Origin: Candidatus Saccharimonadota bacterium
GTDB taxonomy: Bacteria > Patescibacteriota > Saccharimonadia > Saccharimonadales > UBA4665
Assembly (NCBI GenBank): GCA_027365775.1
Contig: DAHXLX010000002.1
Coordinates: 1 to 64,000 of the forward strand
DNA length: 64,000 nucleotides
Direction: 5' to 3'
Shown here in pieces: positions 16,227 through 23,549 of this stretch. Numbering within the stretch: position 1 is the stretch's first letter; every line of letters begins with the position of its first letter. Under the pieces are notes generated by a model. That model worked only from the letters and a program-made list of their open reading frames with translations, had not been told where the DNA came from and did not search any database. A program made the translations under genes and the position numbers.

Positions 16227-16607
16227 ATGCTAAATATCCAATCATCATTTAGCGGTTTTTCTGTAGACGATATTAGTAAGGCTAAAGAATTTTATGGAAA
16301 CGCATTAGGCTTTGAATTAGAGGATAAAGTTGGAGGAACGACTATACATCTACCTAACAAAGCTTCTGCCTGGATGTATCAAAAAAAGACCATAAACCTG
16401 CAGACTATACCATGCTTGACTTTGTAGTTAGTGATATAGATGAAGCTTATGAGACTCTCGTCAACAATGGGGGTAGAATTTATACATTATCCTGGTTTTC
16501 CCCAAGACGATAAAGGTATTATGCGAGGTAAAGAAAAAGATATGGGTCCAAATATCGCATGGTTCAAAGACCCAGCAGGCGATACGCTTGCTATTATTGA
16601 AAACTGA
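16227..16607 (+). pseudogene. VOC (glyoxalase-like) protein, two frameshifts
   Basis: The first frame gives SSFSGFSVDDISKAKEFYGN and LGFELEDKVGG, a VOC domain start. An extra A in a run of seven (16381-16387) and an extra G in a run of five (16469-16473) shift the frame. Correcting both gives a continuous protein of about 125 residues ending WFKDPAGDTLAIIEN. Both lesions are in homopolymers, which is suspicious for sequencing error, but real inactivation cannot be excluded. Confidence 0.75.
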
Positions 16608-16666
16608 CTTTCTCGGTTAATATCAAATGCAATGTTTTAATGAGCAGCAATACTTAATCGTAAAAT

Positions 16667-16726
16667 TTAGTTCCAGCGTATAATTTCTCCTACAATTAAC
16701 TTATAAATCGAGTGGCCTAGGGTCAC
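16667..16726 (-). CDS. Micro-ORF family copy 11 (short-type, truncated)
   Basis: 19 codons from GTG (CTG one codon upstream), containing GHSIYKLIVGEIIRWN and then a stop. The conserved Arg is CGC here but AGG, AGA or CGG in other copies. Confidence 0.45.
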   Translation of the reverse strand: MTLGHSIYKLIVGEIIRWN

Positions 16727-16792
16727 CAGAATAGAATTTGAATGTCTGAATTTTTTCAATAACAACTTATTTATTAAAAACTACACATTTTA

Positions 16793-16948
16793 TTAAGCTA
16801 TTAGAGAATTATTTAATAATTTATCTACTAAACCACTACCAAGGTATTCTCTAGCCATATCTACTTCACGAGCTAGTAGAACAATTGACTGGTAATAGTT
16901 CTTCCTAAATATATTAGGTGAGTGGCACCAGTTATTATGAATTTTCAT
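16793..16948 (-). CDS. Possible small hypothetical protein
   Basis: 51 codons, starting MKIHNNWCHSPNIFRKNYYQ and ending LVDKLLNNSLIA, with a helical middle (LAREVDMAREYLGSGL). It occupies part of a 430-nt gap between the VOC pseudogene and the graspetide precursor. There is no recognised family. It could be a chance frame. Confidence 0.3.
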   Translation of the reverse strand: MKIHNNWCHSPNIFRKNYYQSIVLLAREVDMAREYLGSGLVDKLLNNSLIA

Positions 16949-17035
16949 TAAGTTTATATTAAAATTTAAGTACAGCTATTTGACTTTATTTCGGCAAAAA
17001 ATTAAAATTTATGTATAAATTAAGAGGGGGAAATT

Positions 17036-17242
17036 ATGAGTGTAGAAACTATTTCAAAAGAGCAAGAAGTAAGCGATAAAATATGTGAAGAAACAATAGC
17101 AAGGCTTGGAATAACTGTTTTTGAAAAGTTGGCTGAAGAGAGCAAAAACCAAACAGATTCAATTGAATCCACTACAACTCTTGAAATCAGGAATTCTCTG
17201 ACACGTCTTCCTGATGGGCAAACAGTGCCCGATGAGAGATAA
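17036..17242 (+). CDS. Candidate graspetide (ATP-grasp RiPP) precursor peptide
   Basis: 68 residues. A helical, acidic leader (SKEQEVSDKICEETIARLGI, then FEKLAEESKNQ) is followed by a Thr/Ser- and Asp/Glu-rich C-terminus (SIESTTTLEI, then SLTRLPDGQTVPDER). That mix of hydroxyl and carboxyl residues is what graspetide ligases join into ester or amide rings. The start has a strong ribosome site (agaggggg just upstream). The ligase gene starts 30 nt later. The microviridin leader motif PFFARFL is absent, so it would belong to another graspetide class. Function as a modified peptide is inferred from neighbour and composition. Confidence 0.6.
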   Translation: MSVETISKEQEVSDKICEETIARLGITVFEKLAEESKNQTDSIESTTTLEIRNSLTRLPDGQTVPDER

Positions 17243-17272
17243 AATAAAACCTATTACTAAATGTTAATATAG

Positions 17273-18236
17273 ATGTCAGAAATTGGAGTATTTTCCACTA
17301 GTATTGATTATCCTACATACAGACCAGTAGTAGATAATCTTAACACTAGAGGGTATTCAACCTGGGTATATAATGCGGATAGAGTCGCAAGTGGTTCGGA
17401 TAGCCTAGACCTTCAAGTTAACGATAATGAAAACTTTAAAATTGTTTATAATGGCATAGTTCATCAGCCAGAACATATACGTTCTGCTTGGTATAGACAC
17501 CCATATTTATTAAATCTGCAAATTTCTGATAAAGCTAGAGAGCTTTGCTTAGAAAAAGAAATAGATTTACTTCAGGAATCGATTTGGTTACAAATTTCGG
17601 ATAAGTCTTGGTTGAATCATCCAAAAGTTATGGACAAGTGGCGAGCTAAACTAGCTCAGCTATCTTTGGCTAAAACAATAGGGTTTAATATACCTAGGAC
17701 TGTAGTAGCTAATAATTGGCAAACTATTGACGAATCTTTACCAGATGAAAACATTATAATTAAGATGCCTAAGGGGCTAAGTTATGAAAATAATAAAGCC
17801 AAGATTTTATATACCACTAGGCTTAATAAAAATCTAAGAGAAAGTTTATCTACTAACAATCCATTTCCTGGAATATATCAAGGAGTTCTTAGATAAAAAA
17901 CGTGAATGGCGTATAACAATAGTAGGCGATGATGTTTTTGAAGCAGCTATATATACGACAGGAGATGCTAAAGATGATTGGAGAAAGCATCAATTAACCG
18001 AGAGTGTGGCCTTTAAGAAAGAATCATTACAGCAAAGCGAAGTAAGTAAATGTTTAGCGTATCTAGGACATCTAGGTTTAAATTATGGAGCTTTCGATTT
18101 AGTAGAAAACTCTGAAGGAAAAGTTACTTTCCTTGAATGTAATACCAATGGCCAATATAGGTGGCTGGAAGATATTCTTGGGTTGCCCATTTCTAACGCT
18201 ATTGCCGACCAGCTTATCAAGATATATAAAAGATAA
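17273..18236 (+). pseudogene. ATP-grasp RiPP ligase (graspetide synthetase-like), one frameshift
   Basis: The first frame (207 residues) has the MvdD-type N-terminal domain with HIRSAWYRHPYLL and SWLNHPKVMDKWRAKLAQLSLA. It breaks at about 17882 where an extra G turns YQEFLDKKREWRITIVGDDV into an early stop. The second frame continues and ends with NYGAFDLVEN, then TFLECNTNGQYRWLEDILGLPI, the ATP-grasp Mg site typical of the family. Intact length would be about 320 residues. The enzyme would use ATP to form ester or amide links on the peptide from 17036. Decay versus sequencing error is open. Confidence 0.8.
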
Positions 18237-18713
18237 TTAGGGTAAATACTTATTTAAAGCCTTGACCATACTGTCCTGTTTTGGATTTAAGATTAGTTTA
18301 TTAAACGTATCACTATCTACAAAATATATACTTATATTTTCGCTGATTAGTTTTTGAGTTACACTTTCATAATCATCTTCGCTCAAGGGAACAACAGCCT
18401 CTTTGCTGACCATTTCATATTCATTTAATTCTTTCTGAGGGCTTTGACTAAATAGATTACCAGGCAGTAAATATAAAGTACCCCCTTTATCTCTTTTAAG
18501 GATTTCTTCTACGCTAGCACATATAACTACATAAGGATTTTTTGACCGCACATTCATTAATGTAGGAAAGCCTTTAGGCAACAAATACATTAATGCCAAC
18601 TTTTTATACTTGGTAGCGAAAACAAAATTTCCAATATATTTATCATGACTAATCGTTCGTTGTGGCTTAATTACTTTAAGATTTTTGATAGGTGAAGCAT
18701 GATACAATTTCAT
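18237..18713 (-). CDS. Hypothetical protein, 'KLYHASP' type
   Basis: 158 residues from the ATG at 18713. The frame is open further upstream, but KLYHASPIKNLKVIKPQ is the natural start. The opening 'lYHaSp..nl..i.P......' followed by VFATKYKKLALMYLL resembles the fold of RNA 2'-phosphotransferase or ADP-ribosyl-transferase-like proteins ('YHGT...'), where such a motif binds NAD. No catalytic Glu can be assigned. It is convergent with the ATP-grasp gene. Treat the fold suggestion as tentative. Confidence 0.5.
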   Translation of the reverse strand: MKLYHASPIKNLKVIKPQRTISHDKYIGNFVFATKYKKLALMYLLPKGFPTLMNVRSKNPYVVICASVEEILKRDKGGTLYLLPGNLFSQSPQKELNEYEMVSKEAVVPLSEDDYESVTQKLISENISIYFVDSDTFNKLILNPKQDSMVKALNKYLP

Positions 18714-18850
18714 GCAGTTTATTATTGCATATTTTATTGGAATCATTTTGGCTAAGATTAAGATAATGAATAATTTTTAAGATTAAACTGTACTTATAAA
18801 AGCCTCCAATACGGGCCTTCAACAAAGCAAGTGATGCCTAATCACCAAAA

Positions 18851-18931
18851 TTACTGACGCTAGCGACGCTACTGACGTTAAAGAAGATAAAAGTTCATCT
18901 GTAAACGACGCTACGACAGTAACGACAGTAA
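18851..18931. repeat. Imperfect inverted repeat of a tac/gac-rich motif
   Basis: ttactgacgctagcgacgct on the left has imperfect complements on the right (cgctacgacagtaa, cgacagtaa). A separate small hairpin gtgat/atcac lies just upstream (about 18831-18845). The role is unknown; a recombination site or processed RNA is possible. Confidence 0.4.
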
Positions 18932-18973
18932 AATGAGGAAACTATTTAATAAAAATTTAATGTTTTATTTCTT

Positions 18974-19078
18974 TTAGGCTATTATTGGCTTAAACTCATA
19001 AACGCCACGCATTATCTCGTTCCACCTAATAATTTCACTGACAATTTCCTTATAGTTAGTTAGTAGATGGTTCACCAT
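18974..19078 (-). CDS. Micro-ORF family copy 12 (hybrid type)
   Basis: 34 codons, starting MVNHLLTNYKEIVSEIIRWN. It joins the long-type start (MVNHLL) to the short-type helix (YKEIVxEIIRWN), showing that the two types are one family. Confidence 0.5.
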   Translation of the reverse strand: MVNHLLTNYKEIVSEIIRWNEIMRGVYEFKPIIA

Positions 19079-19217
19079 TTCGCCCATGTTGATAGACTAG
19101 AGTTGTTCTTAAAATTCCTTTTTCTAATGGTAGCGTAAGAGAATTCAAGTATAAAATGCCAAGCACAAAAAGCTATTCATCAATCGACAAGTTTAAGACA
19201 AAGTCAGAACCCCAGTA

Positions 19218-19451
19218 CTATACCGAGTGTTCTAATGTAGCAACTCGAGTATCTAAACTAATAATATCTTGATTGGTGTCAGCTACAGCTTTTTGAATAG
19301 TATCTACTTTGGTCTCTATCGCTTTAAGGTCTTCTTTAGTTGCAAGTGTTTTGACGGTATCTTGTATTTGTACTACTGATTCTAATACTGCTTTATTTTG
19401 GTCACGAATATCTTCTAATAGTACAGCAACATAGTCATCTTCTTTGCCCAT
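19218..19451 (-). CDS. Small coiled-coil protein
   Basis: 77 residues. VLLEDIRDQNKAVLESVVQI, then TLATKEDLKAIETKVDTIQK and ISLDTRVATLEHSV give regular heptads across nearly the whole length, without membrane or signal segments. The style matches the cassette protein at 13186-13473. The family is common in small genomes and phages but has no assigned role. Micro-ORF copy 13 lies 109 nt upstream on the same strand. Confidence 0.6.
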   Translation of the reverse strand: MGKEDDYVAVLLEDIRDQNKAVLESVVQIQDTVKTLATKEDLKAIETKVDTIQKAVADTNQDIISLDTRVATLEHSV

Positions 19452-19560
19452 GTTCTTAATTATAGCCGGTTAGTAGAGCAATTTTCTAGAGTTTATCTTA
19501 AGGACGTCGGTCCATGGTTGGTAACCATGCTAATTTAGATAGCTGTACTTTTCTGTTGCT

Positions 19561-19674
19561 CTAGGTTCTACTCCATAAAGGAATAGTATGTAACGGATGC
19601 ATACCTCTCAATAACTCATACCACTGATTGATTTCAGAACAGATTTGATGCCAATTCGATAACAGATGGTTCAT
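19561..19674 (-). CDS. Micro-ORF family copy 13 (long-type)
   Basis: 37 codons, starting MNHLLSNWHQICSEINQWYE and ending with IPLWSRT. There is no hairpin leader; the next plus-strand gene begins 43 nt from its start. Confidence 0.5.
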   Translation of the reverse strand: MNHLLSNWHQICSEINQWYELLRGMHPLHTIPLWSRT

Positions 19675-19717
19675 CAAACTAGTTAGGTTTATTCATGCGT
19701 GGGTTGATTTATGTTTA

Positions 19718-20674
19718 ATGACTATTTATAGTTTCAATAAAGTGGAAGATCTTCAAAGACCGGTTGACAGTGATTATAATGGGACAGCTCCTGACCAGCA
19801 GCCAAACACAACCATATTAGCTGGTCAATCTCAAGCGGCTAATACCACGCCATTACCACCACCAAGCTTAAAAACAAAGTTTAAGATACCCAGCAAGTTG
19901 ATTGCGGCGTTATTAGTTTTTGGCTCCGTTGGTAGTATCGTGGTTTTCTTGTTGCCCCGTCATACTTTACACAATTCTGCTGCCCCTCCACTTTCGCTAC
20001 TTCTGTCAACCGGCTTAATACTTATTGCACTGACAGGATTATTGTTGGCTGTTGCTCCTTCACTGGGTTTAACAATTCAACGGAAAGCTTTAATATATGC
20101 ATTTGCGGTAAATATTGTAATAATAATTGTAAAATTCATCCTTATGCCGCTAGGATTGTATAATCGAAATAGCCACAGTGCATTTCTGTCGGGTTCGCCG
20201 CTTACGGGAGGCTCTTCAGCGACACCTTTCTCGGTGGCTGCCTGTGCCTTCGTTTTGTACATATCATTTCTTTGGTTTATCAGACAACATTACCAGACCA
20301 AGTTTTATAGAGAAGTAAACAATAACTTGGTACCCAAGAAGACTGCTTTTAGAAATATAGTAGTAGGACTTATATTGTTACCAGCTATATACATATTTGT
20401 TACTGGCGTATTTGGCGTAGTCGGCTACTTGGGCGAAGCGGGCAACTTTGGTGTGGTCTTCGGCTTGTTGGCGGTGGGCTTTTTATTGGCAATATTAATG
20501 TTTAGATTTTCATTTAAGCAGGCAAAAGAAACCAGAGATATAATTGCCATTACTAGTGTATATTGGGTAATGTTTTCAATTATTTTGCTCTATCACATCA
20601 TGTGGATTATTTTTACTGGAGCGTTGATTACGATATGGCCTTTCAAAACCTTATTACCCACCCCAACAAAGTAA
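19718..20674 (+). CDS. Multi-spanning membrane protein paired with UbiA (copy 2)
   Basis: 318 residues. A polar Pro/Gln/Thr-rich N-terminus (to about 55) precedes about seven hydrophobic helices. The second half is paralogous to 10139-11086 (shared LYHIxWIIF ... IWPF ending). The end overlaps the next UbiA gene by 40 nt, again suggesting coupled translation. Retention of both partners in both copies argues that they work together. The role is unknown. Confidence 0.7.
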   Translation: MTIYSFNKVEDLQRPVDSDYNGTAPDQQPNTTILAGQSQAANTTPLPPPSLKTKFKIPSKLIAALLVFGSVGSIVVFLLPRHTLHNSAAPPLSLLLSTGLILIALTGLLLAVAPSLGLTIQRKALIYAFAVNIVIIIVKFILMPLGLYNRNSHSAFLSGSPLTGGSSATPFSVAACAFVLYISFLWFIRQHYQTKFYREVNNNLVPKKTAFRNIVVGLILLPAIYIFVTGVFGVVGYLGEAGNFGVVFGLLAVGFLLAILMFRFSFKQAKETRDIIAITSVYWVMFSIILLYHIMWIIFTGALITIWPFKTLLPTPTK

Positions 20675-21654
20675 CCAGAGCTTTCTGGCTATTTTGGCAG
20701 TTATTACGTTATAGGGTTGCGGTAATGCTTGTAATTTTTATGCTGGTTGGGGTAGCTTTTCATGGGCAGCTTTCTGTTTGGCACTGGAAATATATTCTGG
20801 CAGTAGTTGGTCTAATCTTCAGTTATGTTTCAGCTACGAGCTTCAATGACCTTGCCGATGAAGAAATCGATAAAATAAATCATAAAGGCAAGAAAGGCCG
20901 GCTACTTGTAACCAAAGAAGCGACTAGAATCGAATTAGCGAGACTTGGTATTGGTGCAAGTTTGGGTATGTTACTTTGCGGGTTATTGATAAATAAATGG
21001 GCATTAGCAGTAATGGCTCTAGGTTTGTTCGTCAATATCAATTACTCACTTAGGCCGTTAATCATCTCTTATCGAACGTTTGTAGCACCGCTTTTTTTAA
21101 CGATTGGCTATGTGATTGTGCCTTATTTATTAGGGTTATCGGTGTTAAACTATGCGCCTACTCATTTAGATTGGTTGCTGCTGAGTGCGATAACCTTATT
21201 GTTTTTAGCTCGTATAAATCTTAAAGATTTCCGGGATAGAGAAGGCGATTCGCGTTATGGAAAACCGACTCTACTGCTTAAATATGGTAAAAAGGTCACT
21301 GTTTTGGTCAGCTTGATTGCTTTAAGTGCGGGGATCGTTTTGTTGTTGAGGCTCTTTACGGGTAACATCGGCGAACAAGTACTGATAGTTGTTGGTTGGT
21401 TAGTTATTTCATTACTATTTGTATTGCTCTGGCGTTCACCAATAGGTACCAAAGAACAGTTGTTAATCGCTTTATCGGCAATGGTAGGCAACGGGTTGCT
21501 TTTTACGGTTCTAGCTGCGTTTACTCTAACTCATATGTTAATCCCGAAATCGACAGCAGTTATTGTCGAAGTCTTTTTTATGGTTCTAGCTTTAGCGAAC
21601 TTACATTTTTTGAAACGCGATCCGGATGTGGTCTTGGGTACATACCGGGGCTGA
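20635..21654 (+). CDS. UbiA-family prenyltransferase (copy 2)
   Basis: 339 residues from the ATG at 20635, which gives MAFQNLITHPNKVTRAFWLF; upstream starts lie deep in the partner gene. Asp motifs NDLADEEIDKINH and DFRDREGDSRY match UbiA family donors of prenyl groups. Overall it aligns end to end with copy 1 (RYRVAVML; SYVSATS; SYRTFxAP; KPTxLLxxGK). The acceptor is unknown. It is the last cassette of the array, followed by a decayed micro-ORF copy. Confidence 0.8.
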   Translation: MAFQNLITHPNKVTRAFWLFWQLLRYRVAVMLVIFMLVGVAFHGQLSVWHWKYILAVVGLIFSYVSATSFNDLADEEIDKINHKGKKGRLLVTKEATRIELARLGIGASLGMLLCGLLINKWALAVMALGLFVNINYSLRPLIISYRTFVAPLFLTIGYVIVPYLLGLSVLNYAPTHLDWLLLSAITLLFLARINLKDFRDREGDSRYGKPTLLLKYGKKVTVLVSLIALSAGIVLLLRLFTGNIGEQVLIVVGWLVISLLFVLLWRSPIGTKEQLLIALSAMVGNGLLFTVLAAFTLTHMLIPKSTAVIVEVFFMVLALANLHFLKRDPDVVLGTYRG

Positions 21655-21957
21655 CAGGTCAAGTTTTCCAAGAAGAATGCCGGTAAACTGTGATTAACTG
21701 CCTAAGCGCCTTACAACACTGATGGCTTCCAATTAAGATGTACCGCCAATCCGGTAATAGTTGGCATACTTAGCACATTTCCAGACTTGCCATGCTGCCA
21801 TTGAGTGTCTTTTAGATGTTCTGTTTTTGGTGCTGGATTTGCCGTTGTATGCCTGTATTACGCCTGTAATCTAAGGACAGTAGATTACTTAAGCTATAAT
21901 TTACTTAAAGAGTCTTGAGGCTAATATATGGCTTTTATAGGCTAAGAAAGGTAATGC
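21655..21957. other. About 300-nt gap at the right edge of the accessory array
   Basis: Contains the decayed micro-ORF copy 14 and a small hairpin (gtaatc / gattac, about 21867-21889). Beyond it base composition shifts to the GC-richer chromosome. No other gene is seen. Confidence 0.6.
21659..21767 (-). pseudogene. Micro-ORF family copy 14 (decayed, right end of the array)
   Basis: On the minus strand, after a two-base loss near the start, the frame reads LLPDWRYILIGSHQ ... ALRQLI and ends WKT, matching LLSNWHQIxxEINQ ... WSRT of copy 13. The plus strand carries gccaatccggtaatagttgg against gccaattcgataacagatgg in copy 13. Confidence 0.45.
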
Positions 21958-22527
21958 GTGATTGAATATACTCCAAGGCTAGATAAAGCTATCCGGGTGG
22001 CAGCTATGGCCCATAGGAATCAGAAAAGAAAAGGCACCGAGCTGCCGTATATAGTCCATCCATTTGGAGTAATGACGATAGCATCTGAGGCTACAGATAA
22101 TGAAGATATATTAATTGCGTGCTTATTCCATGACATCTTAGAAGATGTACCGGACGAGTACTCTAAAGATCAAATGGAGCAAGACTTCGGCAAGAAAGTG
22201 GTCTCTATCGTAGAAGGTGTAACCAAGGATTCAAGCTTGGCTTCATGGCAAGACAGAGCGGATGCTTATTTAGATCATCTTGAGCATGAAGCTTCAGATG
22301 AATCGGTGATTGTTAGCTGTGCCGATAAAATACACAACCTAATGTCTATTTTGGAAGACTATAAAGAAGTTGGTGATGATATCTGGCAAAGGTTTAGTAC
22401 CGGCAAGAAAGGTCAGCAGTGGTGGTACCGGGCGGTTTATGAAGTAATTGCGAAGAGATTGCCGGAGCTTACTCTAAACAGGCAGCTTTTTAATTTGGTT
22501 GATCAACTTGTTGCTCTCAAGGATTAA
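21958..22527 (+). CDS. HD-domain phosphohydrolase (MESH1/SpoT-hydrolase-like)
   Basis: 189 residues from GTG. The HD motif set is visible: AAMAHRNQKRKGTELPYIVHPFGV, CLFHDILEDVPDE and CADKIHNLMSIL, matching the (p)ppGpp hydrolase fold (H..HD...D) of RelA/SpoT proteins without a synthetase domain. It probably hydrolyses ppGpp or a related nucleotide, tuning the starvation response. It stands alone at the start of the core region. The exact substrate is inferred. Confidence 0.8.
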   Translation: MIEYTPRLDKAIRVAAMAHRNQKRKGTELPYIVHPFGVMTIASEATDNEDILIACLFHDILEDVPDEYSKDQMEQDFGKKVVSIVEGVTKDSSLASWQDRADAYLDHLEHEASDESVIVSCADKIHNLMSILEDYKEVGDDIWQRFSTGKKGQQWWYRAVYEVIAKRLPELTLNRQLFNLVDQLVALKD

Positions 22528-22823
22528 TAGAGAAGTCGCCGATATTATGATTAAAACGACCAATAACCAGTACTCAACCAAGTTAAGTTTCGGATTGGCC
22601 AGGATAGTTAATTACAAATTCCGGCCAATGATCTAGATGACAATCGCTTACAAGATGGCGTGTATATGGTTCGGCATATTTTTTCAATCCGGGAGGATTA
22701 TTGCTACTTACAAACCGTAAATTTTTTAAAACCTAAAATTTGATACCCAAACAAACGATTGACCTCTGGTAATCTTATTCGTTAAATGTATCTATTCGGT
22801 TTTGGTACTGGTATTATTGGGGA
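22528..22823. promoter_or_regulatory. 296-nt intergenic region with a likely promoter for the ABC pair
   Basis: ttgacc (22759-22764), a 17-nt spacer and ttaaat (22782-22787) form a plausible -35/-10 pair ahead of the GTG at 22824. Nothing else is recognised. Confidence 0.4.
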
Positions 22824-23549
22824 GTGGAACTATCGGTAAAAATAAACAACTTATCAATTACGCTCGGCGGACATTTTAAAGCGCTTAAAAGTATTAATCT
22901 CGAGTTGCCTGTCGGTAAAACAATTGGTTTTATCGGTCCATCGGGCGCCGGTAAAACTACTCTCATACGCGGCATAGTCGGTAGTTTACGCATCAGCTCA
23001 GGCGAGATTAGCGTATTTGGTCAAGCAGCCGGTTCCCCGATCTTGAGAGAACAAATAACCTACATGACTCAAGAATTATCCTTGTATCCTGACCTGACAG
23101 TTAAAGAGAATCTAAAATACTTTATAACTATGGCTGGACATTCTAGAAAATCATCAGTGGATATATTAAACAATATACTTGAGTTGGTCGATATGACCAA
23201 CAGGTCTGAGAGCTTAGTGAGCAACCTTTCAACTGGTCAAAAGCAAAGAGTGTCGCTTGCAGTTGCTCTAATTGGTTCGCCGAAACTAATGGTTCTCGAC
23301 GAACCGACAGTCGGATTGGATCCGGTACTTAGAGAAAAACTTTGGCACTTATTTGCTAAGTTAGCTAGCCAAGGAACGACATTGATTATTTCAAGTCATT
23401 CAATGGACGAGGCAGGCAGATGTGACGATTTAGTACTGATTAGAGACGGTAAATTAGTTGCTCACAGCTCACCGGAAGAACTGCTTCAAAGAACCGGTAC
23501 AAAAACCGTAGAAGAAAGTTTTTTAAAGCTCGTTGGAGGTAAAGATTGA
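22824..23549 (+). CDS. ABC transporter ATP-binding protein (drug/lipid exporter type)
   Basis: 241 residues from GTG. Walker A is GPSGAGKTT (about 38-46), the signature is LSTGQKQRVSLAVAL, Walker B is KLMVLDEPTVGLD, and the H-loop sits in IISSHSMDEAG. The sequence pairs with the ABC-2 permease that follows, whose TTG start overlaps by 4 nt. Together they form a DrrAB/NatAB-like exporter; the substrate is unknown. Confidence 0.9.
   Translation: MELSVKINNLSITLGGHFKALKSINLELPVGKTIGFIGPSGAGKTTLIRGIVGSLRISSGEISVFGQAAGSPILREQITYMTQELSLYPDLTVKENLKYFITMAGHSRKSSVDILNNILELVDMTNRSESLVSNLSTGQKQRVSLAVALIGSPKLMVLDEPTVGLDPVLREKLWHLFAKLASQGTTLIISSHSMDEAGRCDDLVLIRDGKLVAHSSPEELLQRTGTKTVEESFLKLVGGKD

Larger units (their letters stand above)
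18747..19217. other. 470-nt gap: inverted repeat, micro-ORF copy 12
   Basis: Apart from the micro-ORF and the inverted repeat listed separately, no supported gene is seen. A short frame reading TDASDATDV on the plus strand has no start codon. Confidence 0.6.

Noticed and set aside
18863-18934. Second RiPP precursor (TDASDATDV frame)
   Set aside because: The frame has no start codon or ribosome site, and the composition is explained by the inverted repeat there.
6998-21767. Repeats as ordinary MITEs or transposon ends
   Set aside because: No flanking target duplication is visible, inverted ends are short, orientation is always the same and silent codon changes dominate. None of this is typical of MITEs.
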